A stretch of 64,000 nucleotides of DNA from Saccharolobus caldissimus (lineage in GTDB: Archaea > Thermoproteota > Thermoprotei_A > Sulfolobales > Sulfolobaceae). This document shows, in pieces, positions 17,963-26,815 of the stretch (the stretch's first letter is position 1; each line of letters opens with the position of its first letter). The DNA lies in the NCBI RefSeq assembly GCF_020886315.1, contig NZ_AP025226.1:496001-560000 (forward strand). Reading direction: 5' to 3'. Both the position numbers and the translations under genes were made by a program. The notes under the pieces are model-generated. The model did not search any database, had not been told where the DNA came from, and saw only the letters and a program-made list of their open reading frames with translations.

Positions 17963-18607
17963 ATGAGCGAGGGAATTGCTACACTTGCGATAGAGGAACA
18001 ACTACAACAAATATCGTTAAAAGTATTAGATGAAATTAGAATTCTTTATGAACTTTTATCTAATGATAAACAAGGCATAAATTATATGCAGATATATTCG
18101 AAAGTGAATGGAATAAAGAATGATGTAGAAAATAACAAATATAGATTAGGAGAGTACATTTTCAAGATAAGGGAAGGATTATTGGATAAGGATTTATATG
18201 TGGAAATAATGAATAATTTAGAAAAAGTTGCCCAGAATATAGATGCAGCGGCTTATAGATTAAGTGTTATGTTAACGAAACAGTTTATAATTGATGATGT
18301 GATAAATAGGCTATTAATAGTAATTTGTGAGAAAATTATTGCGTCTATAACGCATTTTATAGAAGCGTTAAGATTGTTATCAGTAAATCCTAAAAATTCC
18401 TTCGAAAATGCTCGAAGTATAATAAAAATAGAGCAGGAAATAGATGATCTATACAGAAGTTTAGAATTAACCTTATTTGAAAAAAATACATCTAATTTTT
18501 CTTATATAATGCTATTAAAAGATATTGCAGATAGATTGGAAGATAGCGAAGATTTGTTAAAGATTTCCGCAGATAATATAACATATATTGCTTATGAGAG
18601 GATGTAA
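17963..18607 (+). CDS. DUF47 / PhoU-like helical-bundle protein
   Basis: The 214-residue protein is all-helical with the DUF47 signature near the C-terminus: [19 protein letters not shown], followed by [22 protein letters not shown], where the acidic ExxxD pairs are the metal-cluster sites of PhoU-like proteins. DUF47 proteins usually pair with Pit phosphate transporters as regulators. No transporter is present here; instead it is embedded in the glyS-endA run, one base from the endonuclease gene, so its role in this operon is unclear. Confidence 0.75.
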   Translation: MSEGIATLAIEEQLQQISLKVLDEIRILYELLSNDKQGINYMQIYSKVNGIKNDVENNKYRLGEYIFKIREGLLDKDLYVEIMNNLEKVAQNIDAAAYRLSVMLTKQFIIDDVINRLLIVICEKIIASITHFIEALRLLSVNPKNSFENARSIIKIEQEIDDLYRSLELTLFEKNTSNFSYIMLLKDIADRLEDSEDLLKISADNITYIAYERM

Positions 18608-19156
18608 ATGATAAGGGCTTACTTAGTAGGTTCTAAGGTAATTGTAACAAATATCGACGATGCAAAATATCTCTATTCAAATGGATTTTATGGTAAACCT
18701 CTAGGAATTCCTAAACCTAAAAATATCAAGGATATAACAAGACCTTTAGAATTATCACTTATAGAAAGTGTGTATTTGGTGAAAAAAGGATTAATAGAAG
18801 TTGTTTCAAAAAATGGTGATATTTTGGAATATAAAAAATTATATGAATATGGACTACAAACAATAGATAAATTTGATATAATGTATAGAGTTTATGAGGA
18901 TTTAAGAGAAAAGGGATTTATAGTGAGATCCGGAATAAAATATGGTGCAGATTTCGCGGTTTATACTTTAGGTCCAGGATTAGAGCATGCTCCGTTTATT
19001 ATCATTACTTTAGATATAGATCAAGACCTAACTCCCCATGAATTATTAAGTTTCGGAAGAGTATCACATAGTACGAGAAAGAGATTGGTTTTAGGTCTAG
19101 TGGATAGAAAGAATGGTAGTGTAAGATACATAATGTTTAAATGGGTCAAGTTATAA
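18608..19156 (+). CDS. endA: tRNA-splicing endonuclease (EndA), catalytic subunit
   Basis: This enzyme cuts both bulges of the BHB motif to excise archaeal introns. The 182-residue protein has the catalytic triad regions: KYGADFAVYTLG (Tyr, about residue 118-122), GLEHAPFII (His, about 128) and HSTRKRLVLG (Lys, about 160). Crenarchaea use a heterotetramer with a second structural subunit encoded elsewhere; this chain holds all catalytic residues. Likely substrates in this window are tRNA-Ser(UGA), tRNA-Gly(CCC) and the cbf5 mRNA. The ATG directly follows the DUF47 stop codon. Confidence 0.94.
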   Translation: MIRAYLVGSKVIVTNIDDAKYLYSNGFYGKPLGIPKPKNIKDITRPLELSLIESVYLVKKGLIEVVSKNGDILEYKKLYEYGLQTIDKFDIMYRVYEDLREKGFIVRSGIKYGADFAVYTLGPGLEHAPFIIITLDIDQDLTPHELLSFGRVSHSTRKRLVLGLVDRKNGSVRYIMFKWVKL

Positions 19157-19195
19157 TTTAATATTAGTGTGTAAAGTTTTGGGGGTTTAAGTAAT

Positions 19196-19588
19196 TTGAG
19201 AAATGGTAATAGAAACTTTGAAAGACAGCCCTCCTCCTTTACTGATGAGCCTAAACCTATGCCCTTAGGAGATAAATGTAATTACCTATGTCCCTATTTT
19301 AGATGTAACAAAAGAGCGTTACTAGTTCAAGTTAAATACTCTAAGGGAAATCCATATAAGGTTGGTTATTGCAGATGGGTTGGCGATGTCTGTATTGCTG
19401 GAGAATGCCAATATGCCTATTGTGAAAAGAGAGCATTACTTCCAGGTAATAAATGCGCATTTGCAATAAATAGGAAAAATGAAAAAGAAGTTGAAATAGA
19501 AAAGGAGTTAGAAAAGGAGGATTATGATGACAAAATGAAAGAAATAATATCAAAGAAATTTGGCAAAAAGGGATTAGACTTACTATAA
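19196..19588 (+). CDS. Cysteine-rich, probably zinc-binding protein, 130 aa
   Basis: Residues about 28-87 hold ten Cys in two related halves: CNYLCPYFRCNKRALL and then GECQYAYCEKRALL, separated by YCRWVGDVC and ending PGNKCAF. The duplicated C-x2-Y-x-x-C-x-KRALL unit indicates internal duplication and probable binding of zinc or an Fe-S cluster. The C-terminus is a charged helix (KEVEIEKELEKEDYDDK). A TTG start at 19196 follows a G-rich ribosome-binding stretch (GGGGGT, 19181-19186), unusual among these mostly leaderless genes. The family is not recognised. Confidence 0.65.
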   Translation: MRNGNRNFERQPSSFTDEPKPMPLGDKCNYLCPYFRCNKRALLVQVKYSKGNPYKVGYCRWVGDVCIAGECQYAYCEKRALLPGNKCAFAINRKNEKEVEIEKELEKEDYDDKMKEIISKKFGKKGLDLL

Positions 19589-19608
19589 TAAGTTTATTTT
19601 TATTATTA

Positions 19609-20226
19609 TCATCCAGTCCATCTTTTATAAATATTGTGTTTTATTCCTAGTAAGTCCAATGCTTTCCCTACTATAAAATCTATTATGTCATTAATAGTTT
19701 TTGGCATTACGTAAAATGCTGGAGAAGCAGGCATTATTATTACACCTATTTTAGCTAGTTTTAAAGCGTTTTCTAATTCTATAGCACCTAATGGCGTTTC
19801 TCTTATCACAAGAACAAGCCTCTTTTTTGTTCTGATAAAATTTAATGCGGTTCTAGAAATTAAATTGGATCCAATTCCATTAGCTATTTCAGCTAAAGTT
19901 TTTATACTACACGGTATAATTACCATTCCCTTAGCTGTTATCGAAAAACTTGAACTTGAGGGAGCTGCTTCTATTTGTGTCTGCTTATAAATATGAGGTG
20001 TATATCTTTTTAGTTCATCTATAAGATTTATATTAAGTTCCTTTTGAGCAACTTTTAAAGCACTTTTAGACACTATTACATGAACTTCATAACCAAGATT
20101 GTTTAAAACTTCAACTGTCCTTAGTCCATATATACTTCCACTAGCACCACTAATTCCTATAATAATCCTCTTTGCTTTCCCCTTCCCGCCTTTTGCTCCT
20201 GCTTCTTTAGCCAATCTGCTAACCAT
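19609..20226 (-). CDS. ubiX: Flavin prenyltransferase UbiX/Pad1
   Basis: UbiX joins dimethylallyl phosphate to FMN, making the prenyl-FMN cofactor of UbiD decarboxylases. The core begins [20 protein letters not shown] (flavin-phosphate loop) and later has [43 protein letters not shown]-type active-site segments, and [11 protein letters not shown]. The frame extends to GTG 20238; ATG 20226 is listed, but both overlap the upstream TRASH-domain gene by 70-80 bp, so a start closer to the RIIIG motif is possible. No ubiD partner is in the window. Confidence 0.88.
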   Translation of the reverse strand: MVSRLAKEAGAKGGKGKAKRIIIGISGASGSIYGLRTVEVLNNLGYEVHVIVSKSALKVAQKELNINLIDELKRYTPHIYKQTQIEAAPSSSSFSITAKGMVIIPCSIKTLAEIANGIGSNLISRTALNFIRTKKRLVLVIRETPLGAIELENALKLAKIGVIIMPASPAFYVMPKTINDIIDFIVGKALDLLGIKHNIYKRWTG

Positions 20227-20366
20227 TGTTGATAACACCTATTACTACAAAATACCCATGGTTTATTATTGCAACATGTTTTTACTACTATGGGATTCTC
20301 CTTTATTATAGTTCCACACCAGCTGCACTTTAAAGAAACCGTGCTGGTATTTAATTGTAAAGGCAT
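20157..20366 (-). CDS. Small TRASH-like metal-binding protein, 69 aa
   Basis: The protein has [16 protein letters not shown] and [13 protein letters not shown], a Cys arrangement of the TRASH/YHS-type metal-binding fold used in heavy-metal sensing and trafficking, followed by a basic C-terminal helix ([14 protein letters not shown]). The C-terminal part is encoded in a 70-82 bp overlap with ubiX in another frame, and the end of that overlap also looks like good ubiX coding sequence. The two genes are probably co-transcribed. Zinc or copper binding is inferred from the Cys pattern. Confidence 0.65.
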   Translation of the reverse strand: MPLQLNTSTVSLKCSWCGTIIKENPIVVKTCCNNKPWVFCSNRCYQQWLADWLKKQEQKAGRGKQRGLL

Positions 20367-20427
20367 AACTAATCCCTTCTTTCCGCCCCTAAAAAATATT
20401 ATTCATATCTGCCATTATAAAAGTTAA

Positions 20428-20435
20428 TTTATAAG
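20428..20435 (+). promoter_or_regulatory. TATA box of the Thi4 gene
   Basis: TTTATAAG lies 28 bp before ATG 20460, predicting a leaderless or near-leaderless mRNA. No thiamine riboswitch-like structure is seen in the short upstream region. Confidence 0.6.
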
Positions 20436-20459
20436 CTAGTTATATCCTCTTATTCTTAT

Positions 20460-21263
20460 ATGGAAATAAAAATTAAACAAGTGGATGAGGTAAAGATAAG
20501 TAGATATATAATTAAGGAAACAATGGAAGATTGGTATCAGTTTGTGGATTCTGACGTAGTAATTGTTGGAGCTGGCCCCTCTGGATTGACTGCAGCCTAT
20601 TATTTAGCTAAAGCTGGATTAAGGACATTAGTATTTGAAAGAAGGTTAAGTTTCGGTGGAGGAATAGGAGGAGGAGCAATGTTATTCCATAAATTAGTTA
20701 TAGAAAGACCTGCTGATGAAATTCTAAGGGAATTCAACATAAGATTGAAGGAAGTAGAAGAAGGTGTATATATAGTGGATTCTGCTGAATTTATGGCAAA
20801 ACTTGCTACTGCTGCAATAGATGCTGGGGCTAAAATAATTCATGGAGTAACTGTTGACGACGTAATATTTAGAGAAGATCCTTTAAGAGTTGCTGGTGTT
20901 GCAGTTGAATGGACGGCAACACAGATGGCAAGCCTTCATGTAGATCCAATATTCATTTCAGCTAAGGCAGTAGTAGATGCTACGGGACATGATGCAGAAG
21001 TAATTTCAGTAGCATCAAGGAAAATACCGGAATTAGGTATAGTAATACCGGGAGAGAAATCTGCGTATAGTGAAAAAGCGGAAGAACTAGTAGTTATCAA
21101 CACGGGAAAGGTGGCAGAGGGCTTATACGTTACGGGAATGGCGGTTGCAGAAGTTAAAGGGCTGCCCAGAATGGGACCTATTTTCGGAGCAATGGTTTTA
21201 TCAGGAAAAGCAGTAGCAGAGCAGATAATAAAGGATTTGTTAAAAACTGAAATTAAAATTTAA
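20460..21263 (+). CDS. thi4: Thi4-family thiazole synthase (sulfide-dependent type)
   Basis: The 267-residue FAD/NAD-binding protein has the dinucleotide motif [17 protein letters not shown] (about 37-53), the Thi4 signature [16 protein letters not shown], and ends [16 protein letters not shown]. Thi4 converts NAD and glycine to the thiazole moiety of thiamine. At the site where the yeast enzyme has its sacrificial Cys (CMDP), this one has His (SLHVDP), as in methanogen Thi4 that takes sulfide from solution and turns over repeatedly. A ribulose-1,5-bisphosphate isomerase annotation used for some archaeal homologues is less likely. Confidence 0.88.
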   Translation: MEIKIKQVDEVKISRYIIKETMEDWYQFVDSDVVIVGAGPSGLTAAYYLAKAGLRTLVFERRLSFGGGIGGGAMLFHKLVIERPADEILREFNIRLKEVEEGVYIVDSAEFMAKLATAAIDAGAKIIHGVTVDDVIFREDPLRVAGVAVEWTATQMASLHVDPIFISAKAVVDATGHDAEVISVASRKIPELGIVIPGEKSAYSEKAEELVVINTGKVAEGLYVTGMAVAEVKGLPRMGPIFGAMVLSGKAVAEQIIKDLLKTEIKI

Positions 21264-21421
21264 AAATAATTAATGATTTTTATTTTTAATTAATAATATT
21301 TATAGCTTGAGAACAAATTTCTATATATAAATTTTAAAATTGTCTTTAACTTCTCACCCTTTCTAATACATGTGGAGAGAAAACCTTAAATGCCAAGCAT
21401 TTTTAAAAATGATGAGTTAAT

Positions 21422-21796
21422 ATGTCATCACAAGCTAAGATAAAAATCTCAGATAAAGCAGAAGGAATTATAGAAAGAGATTATCAAAATAATGTAATTG
21501 GAAGACGTGAATTAACATTAAAAGTCTATCATATGGGAAGTGGGACTCCTTCTAGGAAAGAGATAATAAAAGCAGTAGTGGAAAGTTTAGGAGTAAAAGA
21601 TAATTTAGTTGTAGTTAGAAAAATATCTACAGTTTACGGTGCTGGAATTAGTAATGTGAAGTTACATGTCTATAATTCGCGTGAGGTACTAGAGAAAATT
21701 GAGCCAAAATACTTATTAGATAGAGACGCAGGAACTAAACAAAAGAAGGGAGGAGGTAAAGGTGCCCAAAAAGGAGCAAGTCAAAGCAGTAGTTAG
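21422..21796 (+). CDS. rps24e: 30S ribosomal protein S24e
   Basis: The 124-residue protein has the S24e core: [32 protein letters not shown], and [22 protein letters not shown], with a basic/glycine-rich tail ([14 protein letters not shown]). It is a component of the archaeal/eukaryal small ribosomal subunit. A TATA-like box (ccttaaa, 21384-21390) lies about 33 bp upstream. It starts the rps24e-rps27ae-kae1-bud32-ham1 operon; the last 35 bp also encode the start of S27ae in another frame. Confidence 0.95.
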   Translation: MSSQAKIKISDKAEGIIERDYQNNVIGRRELTLKVYHMGSGTPSRKEIIKAVVESLGVKDNLVVVRKISTVYGAGISNVKLHVYNSREVLEKIEPKYLLDRDAGTKQKKGGGKGAQKGASQSSS

Positions 21797-21953
21797 AACA
21801 TATTATGTTATAGAAGGAGATAAGATAAAGTTAAAGAATAAGAAATGTCCTAGATGTGGAAGTATAATGGCTCATCATATGAAACCCTATGAAAGATGGG
21901 CATGCGGAAAATGCGGTTACACTGAATTTATAAGCGCAGGTAAGAAAAAATAA
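21762..21953 (+). CDS. rps27ae: 30S ribosomal protein S27ae
   Basis: The 63-residue protein has the S27ae zinc finger CPRCG...[11 protein letters not shown] (Cys pairs at about residues 29-32 and 47-50) and the family opening [20 protein letters not shown]. The GTG start at 21762 lies inside rps24e (35-bp overlap) and is preceded by a good GAGGT ribosome-binding site, which supports translational coupling. It is followed 2 bp later by kae1, a linkage widely conserved in archaea. Confidence 0.95.
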   Translation: MPKKEQVKAVVRTYYVIEGDKIKLKNKKCPRCGSIMAHHMKPYERWACGKCGYTEFISAGKKK

Positions 21954-21955
21954 AT

Positions 21956-22951
21956 ATGTTAGTACTAGGCATAGAATCTACAGCACATACTTTCGGAGTT
22001 GGTATAGCTACAGATAGACCACCTTATATATTAGCTAATGAAAAAGATACCTTTGTACCCAAAGAAGGAGGAATGAAGCCAGGTGATTTACTTAGGCACC
22101 ATGCCGAAGTATCATCAACGATCCTTAAAAGGGCACTAGAAAAGGCCAAATTAAGTATTAAAGAGATAGATTATATAGCAGTAGCTTTAGGTCCAGGGAT
22201 AGGTCCTGCATTAAGAGTAGGTGCAACTTTAGCAAGAGCTTTAGCACTTAAGTTTAATAAAAAGCTAATTCCTATAAATCATGGTATAGCCCATATAGAA
22301 ATAGGATACTTGTCGACTCAAGCTAAAGACCCGTTAATCCTTTATTTATCGGGTGGAAATACAATTATAACCACTTTTTATAAGGGTAAATTCAGAACAT
22401 TTGGGGAAACTCTCGATATAGCTTTAGGAAACATGATGGACGTTTTCGTAAGGGAAGTGAAACTGGCACCCCCTTATGTAGTTAATGGGAAACATGTGAT
22501 TGATATATGTGCAGATAAGGGTAGTAAGTTATTAGATCTTCCTTATGTAGTTAAGGGTCAGGATATGTCATATTCTGGGCTGTTAACTGCAGCATTAAGA
22601 TTAGTAGGAAAAGAGAAATTAGAAGATATTTGTTACACAGTAAGAGAGATAGCTTTTGACATGCTCCTTGAAGCTACTGAAAGGGCCTTAGCACTAACAT
22701 CAAAGAAGGAATTATTAGTAGTTGGTGGTGTTGCGGCGAGTGTAAGTTTAAGGAAGAAATTGGAAGAATTAGGAAAAGAATGGAATATAGAAATTAAAGT
22801 AGTTCCGCCTGAATTTGCAGGAGATAATGGAGCAATGATAGCCTATACTGGTGTTTTAGCTGCATCAAAAAATGTATTTATAGACATTGATAAATCCTAC
22901 GTAAGGCCTAGATGGAGAGTTGATGAGGTAGAAATACCATGGAGAAACTAA
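21956..22951 (+). CDS. kae1: Kae1, tRNA threonylcarbamoyladenosine (t6A37) transferase, KEOPS catalytic subunit
   Basis: Kae1 transfers the threonylcarbamoyl group to A37 of ANN-decoding tRNAs. The 331-residue protein has the ASKHA fold motifs: [13 protein letters not shown] at the start, RHHAEVSS (metal-site His, about 48-49), the second iron-binding region [19 protein letters not shown] and [10 protein letters not shown]. The length fits stand-alone Kae1. It overlaps bud32 by 13 bp; in several archaea the two are fused, so the overlap keeps the subunits co-translated. Confidence 0.95.
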   Translation: MLVLGIESTAHTFGVGIATDRPPYILANEKDTFVPKEGGMKPGDLLRHHAEVSSTILKRALEKAKLSIKEIDYIAVALGPGIGPALRVGATLARALALKFNKKLIPINHGIAHIEIGYLSTQAKDPLILYLSGGNTIITTFYKGKFRTFGETLDIALGNMMDVFVREVKLAPPYVVNGKHVIDICADKGSKLLDLPYVVKGQDMSYSGLLTAALRLVGKEKLEDICYTVREIAFDMLLEATERALALTSKKELLVVGGVAASVSLRKKLEELGKEWNIEIKVVPPEFAGDNGAMIAYTGVLAASKNVFIDIDKSYVRPRWRVDEVEIPWRN

Positions 22952-23604
22952 AATTATTAAAAAGGGGGGCAGAATCTAATATATATGAGGGTTATTTTTT
23001 AGGAATTCATGCTATATTTAAGCAAAGGATAAGGAAAAGTTATAGGAATCCAGAAATAGATCATAAAATAAATTACGAAAGGACAATTTTGGAAGCTAAA
23101 CTAATATACACCGCATTGAAAAATAATATAAACGTTCCTGCAGTACTATACATTGATCCAGAGAATTATCTTTTAGTTCTAGAATATATAGAAGGATATG
23201 TATTAAAGGATATAATTAATGATCTAGATTCAGAATCTTTAAAAAAGTTAGGAAAAGAGATTGGAAAGATAGCAGGTAAGCTTCACAGTATAGGAATTGC
23301 TCATGGAGACCTAACTACTAATAATCTAATAAAAAACCCAGTCACTAATGAAATTTTCTTAATAGATTTTGGGTTAGCTAAAAGATCAGATGATGAGGAA
23401 GATTTCGCAACCGATATTCATGTATTTTTAAGATCATTAGAGAGTGTTCATTCTGACTATAAAGATATTATATATGAATCTTTTTTAAAGGGATACGAGG
23501 AGATAATGGGAAATAAAACTAGTCAAATAGTAAATATAGTTAAAGATATAAGAATGAGGGGAAGATATATTGAAGAAAGACGTAAAAATAAGTTTAATAA
23601 CTAA
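22939..23604 (+). CDS. bud32: Bud32, KEOPS kinase/ATPase subunit
   Basis: This 221-residue small atypical kinase has a glycine-poor nucleotide loop ([12 protein letters not shown]), catalytic Lys in [11 protein letters not shown], the catalytic loop [10 protein letters not shown] and the metal motif IDFGLA. Bud32 acts as the ATPase switch of the KEOPS complex with Kae1. The basic C-terminal tail ([15 protein letters not shown]) is typical and needed for Kae1 binding and activation. It overlaps kae1 by 13 bp and ham1 by 35 bp. Confidence 0.94.
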   Translation: MEKLKLLKRGAESNIYEGYFLGIHAIFKQRIRKSYRNPEIDHKINYERTILEAKLIYTALKNNINVPAVLYIDPENYLLVLEYIEGYVLKDIINDLDSESLKKLGKEIGKIAGKLHSIGIAHGDLTTNNLIKNPVTNEIFLIDFGLAKRSDDEEDFATDIHVFLRSLESVHSDYKDIIYESFLKGYEEIMGNKTSQIVNIVKDIRMRGRYIEERRKNKFNN

Positions 23605-24139
23605 CAATGAGGGGAAATTTCGCGAAATGAGTGAGATGGCTAAAGAGTTTAACATAGAATTGGAGTGGATAAAAAGTGATAAGGTAGAGATACAAAGCGA
23701 CAATCTTGAGGAAATATCTAAAATATCAGCAACGTTAGCTTATTTAACTTTTAGAAGACCGTTAATTGTAGATGATAGTGGTTTATTCATACCAGCTTTA
23801 AATAACTTCCCTGGACCTTATACAAGTTATGTGAAAAAAACAATAGACATTAAGGGAATATTAAAGTTATTAGAAAACATAAAGGATAGGTCAGCGTATT
23901 TCATGACCGTGATAACGTTTACTGATGGTAAGATTATAAAGTCATTCAGTGGGATAGTTAAAGGTTGGATTGCCAACGAGATGAGGGGAAATAAAGGTTT
24001 CGGGTTTGACCCTATTTTTATACCAGAGGGTGAAGAAAGAACATTTGCAGAGATGTCTTTAGAGGAAAAAAATAAGTATTCGCATAGGTATAAGGCTTTT
24101 TCGAAATTAGCTGAATTTTTATACGAATATTATTCTTAA
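23570..24139 (+). CDS. XTP/dITP diphosphatase (HAM1/RdgB)
   Basis: The enzyme removes non-canonical purine NTPs (ITP, XTP). Motifs of the family are clear: [45 protein letters not shown] and [13 protein letters not shown]. The 189-residue length is normal. It begins at TTG 23570 inside the end of bud32, so it is the last gene of the ribosomal-protein/KEOPS operon. It converges on the aldo/keto reductase gene with a 7-bp gap. Confidence 0.93.
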   Translation: MKKDVKISLITNNEGKFREMSEMAKEFNIELEWIKSDKVEIQSDNLEEISKISATLAYLTFRRPLIVDDSGLFIPALNNFPGPYTSYVKKTIDIKGILKLLENIKDRSAYFMTVITFTDGKIIKSFSGIVKGWIANEMRGNKGFGFDPIFIPEGEERTFAEMSLEEKNKYSHRYKAFSKLAEFLYEYYS

Positions 24140-24146
24140 TTAATTA

Positions 24147-25124
24147 TTATTTATATCTAATTGTTTCTTTTATACTTTCCTCATTAAGTTCTATATAATA
24201 TTTTCTATAATAATTATTTATATAGTTTAGATCTTCTTTACTTAAATTGGGTAAGCTTTCTACTTTAACGTATTCCTCCAATTCTTGCAATGAGGATACA
24301 TTAGGAAGTACAGAAGAAACTCTCTCATTTGATAAAATGAATTTCAATGCTAACTGGGATAATTTCATCCCCTTTCTTTCAGCAAATGCCTTCAATTCTC
24401 TACTTCTCTCTACACCTTCATTTAACCACTTAGCATCTTTTAGGGATCTATGTAATTTAGGATTAGAAATTAATGGCCATTTATCCTCGATTAGTACATC
24501 TGATGCATGAGGTACTCTAATAAAGTGGCCTACTCTATACTTAAGGAATTCTATCCCAGGTTTTTGTTCAATAACGTTATAGATGTACTCTAAACTCTCA
24601 TAACCCATGTTTATTGCTTCTAATCCTTCTTCTCTCCATCCTAAAGTGGGGCCTAGAGCAACACCTATAATTCTTACTACTCCATCTCTTTTTAAAGATT
24701 TTAAAAAGGATATTATTTCTGAATTTTTTATCACATCTATTTTAGGGTTATGTATCATTAGTATATCTATATAGTCAGTGTTTAATCTCTCTAGAGATTT
24801 CTTCAGTGCAAATTCTAAATAAGGTATGTCAAATCTCTGCTTTATTTTCCCTCCTTCTTTATGATAAAAATCATAACCTATCTTAGTTAATATAACTATA
24901 TTATCTCTTTTAGTTCCTAAAGTCCTAGCTATTATTTCTTCTCCCTTACCTTCACCGTAAATATCTGCAGTATCGTAAAAGTTAATTCCCATATCATAAG
25001 CTTTTCTTAAAATATCTTCAGCCTTGTTTACATCTGCTCCCCACCAATCTGTAACTAAACTCCATACCCCTATTCCTATTTCAGAGACTTGAATACTAGT
25101 ATCACCTACGAGTCTGTAGTTCAT
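24147..25124 (-). CDS. Aldo/keto reductase
   Basis: A 325-residue (beta/alpha)8 NADPH-dependent oxidoreductase with the AKR signatures: [20 protein letters not shown] (catalytic Asp and Tyr), VILTKIGYD (Lys region), and [14 protein letters not shown] in place of the usual catalytic HxH loop. The C-terminal half has the cofactor loop region with [18 protein letters not shown]. The substrate is not predictable. It is a single gene sharing a 57-bp divergent promoter region with the small gene at 25182, where a TTTAAA core at about 25151-25158 could serve both directions. Confidence 0.88.
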   Translation of the reverse strand: MNYRLVGDTSIQVSEIGIGVWSLVTDWWGADVNKAEDILRKAYDMGINFYDTADIYGEGKGEEIIARTLGTKRDNIVILTKIGYDFYHKEGGKIKQRFDIPYLEFALKKSLERLNTDYIDILMIHNPKIDVIKNSEIISFLKSLKRDGVVRIIGVALGPTLGWREEGLEAINMGYESLEYIYNVIEQKPGIEFLKYRVGHFIRVPHASDVLIEDKWPLISNPKLHRSLKDAKWLNEGVERSRELKAFAERKGMKLSQLALKFILSNERVSSVLPNVSSLQELEEYVKVESLPNLSKEDLNYINNYYRKYYIELNEESIKETIRYK

Positions 25125-25181
25125 GTAATATCATCTATTAGAATCATTACTTTTTAAATAATAAAAAATGAGATGAAGATA

Positions 25182-25508
25182 ATGCTAGTGCAAGTAGACG
25201 AAAAACAATTCGATAAAATTATAGACAAATTAAAAACGTTAGTTTATGAATATAATACGAAGATAAAGGAGTATGGAGTTTATCTAAAGCCTTATCATAT
25301 CGTTTATAAAAATGGAAGGAAATATATTTATATTGGAAAATATTGGTATAGATTGGAAAAAATTGGAGGAAAATTAAAATGGATATATTTAGGTAAAAGA
25401 AAGCCACTTGAAAATATGCCAAATCCCCCAGATATACCATCCTTAACTATAATAAAAGAAGATAATAAGTACATAGTAGATGAGGAAATATTATATAAGT
25501 TCGAATGA
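25182..25508 (+). CDS. Hypothetical protein, about 108 aa
   Basis: A small basic, Tyr-rich protein (YKNGRKYIYIGKYWYRLEKI, then LKWIYLGKRKPLENMPNPPD) with an N-terminal helical segment (EKQFDKIIDKLKTLVYEY). ATG 25173 is also possible, but the TATA box at about 25151-25158 is spaced for a leaderless start at ATG 25182 (MLVQVDEKQF). The IYIGKYW...WIYLGK repeat suggests a beta-hairpin fold that may bind nucleic acid. The 3' end overlaps the convergent atpC gene by 18 bp. No function can be assigned. Confidence 0.6.
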   Translation: MLVQVDEKQFDKIIDKLKTLVYEYNTKIKEYGVYLKPYHIVYKNGRKYIYIGKYWYRLEKIGGKLKWIYLGKRKPLENMPNPPDIPSLTIIKEDNKYIVDEEILYKFE

Positions 25509-26462
25509 TATCATTCTTTTAATATCTTCCTCTTTTATTCTTAAACTTTTTGCGTTAGTTATAGTTATTATATCTTCTGTATCTAATCTAATCAATTCTG
25601 CTAAGGCTAAGGCTAAAGACGGATTAAATGGGGAACTCATAAAAGCTAATTCAGCATTTCTCCTTGCATTTATTCTAGCTAATCTATAAAGATTCGCTAA
25701 TGTTTCATAGACAGTATTAGTGCTAATTAATTTTGAATACTGAGTTCTTCTAATTACATCAAGAATTTCATTGTTATTTGATGAAGATGAGAGATCTTTA
25801 AGTATCTCAGCATTAATTCTGCAAGTTATATTTTGAACAACCTTATGTTTAATTGCTAATGATATAGAATAATAATCCTTATAATAGCATATAATACTTT
25901 CCGCACTACTTTTCCAATCTCCTCGAAAACTTTCCACAATTTCAGAAAGTTTTCTTATGAAATAGAAATCTAATAATGAAAGGAGATAAGCGAGATCTTT
26001 GCTTTGAGATTCTTTAATAGCATATGAAAGAGCATCAAAATAAATAGTACCTTTTAAGCTGTTTATTAATTCTTCTAAAGATGTCGGAATTTGATCAAAA
26101 TAGCGCTTAAAGAATCTTACTTTATTATTACTTTTACCATTTATAATGCTTACAATTATATTCTTTAATTCATCTAATGTCAAAATATATAAATATAAAT
26201 CAATTATATTATATGTTATTCTAAATATTGAAAAATAGTTCCTAATTTTTTCAAATAACATAAAAGCTCTATTTTTCAGTAGATATTCAAAATCCTCTAT
26301 GTTATTTGGTTGTTCTTCTATTATTCCCCTTTCCTTTAATAATGATACGACATTCGTCCAACTTTCTCCAGAGATTAACTCATTTACAGATCCCTTAGTC
26401 AATAAAGAGAGCCTTTGAGAACGAGATATTGAATGTATAAACGATAGTATAGCGTAACTCAT
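25491..26462 (-). CDS. atpC: A-type ATP synthase subunit C (AhaC/NtpC-like)
   Basis: The 323-residue all-helical protein has the repeating pattern of V/A-ATPase subunit C: short bundles with SQRLSLLTKGSVNELIS, LFEKIRNYFSIFRITYNIIDLYLYILT and RINAEILKDLSS. Subunit C is the central socket joining the rotor shaft to the membrane c-ring. Identification is by overall pattern and size, since the family is poorly conserved, and by the upstream coiled-coil gene (4-bp ATGA overlap) that fits subunit H. The main A-ATPase genes are not in this window. Confidence 0.65.
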   Translation of the reverse strand: MSYAILSFIHSISRSQRLSLLTKGSVNELISGESWTNVVSLLKERGIIEEQPNNIEDFEYLLKNRAFMLFEKIRNYFSIFRITYNIIDLYLYILTLDELKNIIVSIINGKSNNKVRFFKRYFDQIPTSLEELINSLKGTIYFDALSYAIKESQSKDLAYLLSLLDFYFIRKLSEIVESFRGDWKSSAESIICYYKDYYSISLAIKHKVVQNITCRINAEILKDLSSSSNNNEILDVIRRTQYSKLISTNTVYETLANLYRLARINARRNAELAFMSSPFNPSLALALAELIRLDTEDIITITNAKSLRIKEEDIKRMISFELI

Positions 26463-26794
26463 TTAAATACACCTAATAGTTGCTTTATAACCTCATTAAC
26501 TGCCTTATTAAGATTCTTTTCCGCTTCTTTCCTTATATTAGATAATTGTTTTTCTCTTTCTGCAACATATTTACTCCTTATCTCATCTATCTGTTTCTTC
26601 TTTTCATCTTCTATAGATTTCTGTATCTCAGCTAAAGTCTTTTCTGCACTAGATTTTAATTCTGAGATATAAGAATCTGCAAGAACTATTAATCTTTTAC
26701 TATCATCTGCAACTCCTCTTTTAATCTTTTCTATTTCCTCCTCAAATTCTATTATGGCCTTTGCGTATGCATTAAACTTTGTTTCACTCATCAA
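26459..26794 (-). CDS. atpH: A-type ATP synthase subunit H/G-like coiled-coil protein
   Basis: The 111 residues are nearly all a single long coiled coil rich in Glu/Lys/Ala (FEEEIEKIKRGVADDSKRL, EKTLAEIQKSIEDEKKKQ), ending with a short helix (VNEVIKQLLGVFK). This is the form of the H/G peripheral-stalk subunit that pairs with subunit E. The length (about 105-110) suits H better than E (about 185). It overlaps the subunit C-like gene by 4 bp. The assignment depends on that neighbour; any coiled-coil protein would look similar in isolation. Confidence 0.55.
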   Translation of the reverse strand: MMSETKFNAYAKAIIEFEEEIEKIKRGVADDSKRLIVLADSYISELKSSAEKTLAEIQKSIEDEKKKQIDEIRSKYVAEREKQLSNIRKEAEKNLNKAVNEVIKQLLGVFK

Positions 26795-26815
26795 ATATAG
26801 TCCATAAGAGGTGCC

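Noticed and set aside
21762-21796. rps24e/rps27ae overlap as an annotation error
   Set aside because: Both protein ends match their families and the GTG start has a good GAGGT site, so the overlap is real.
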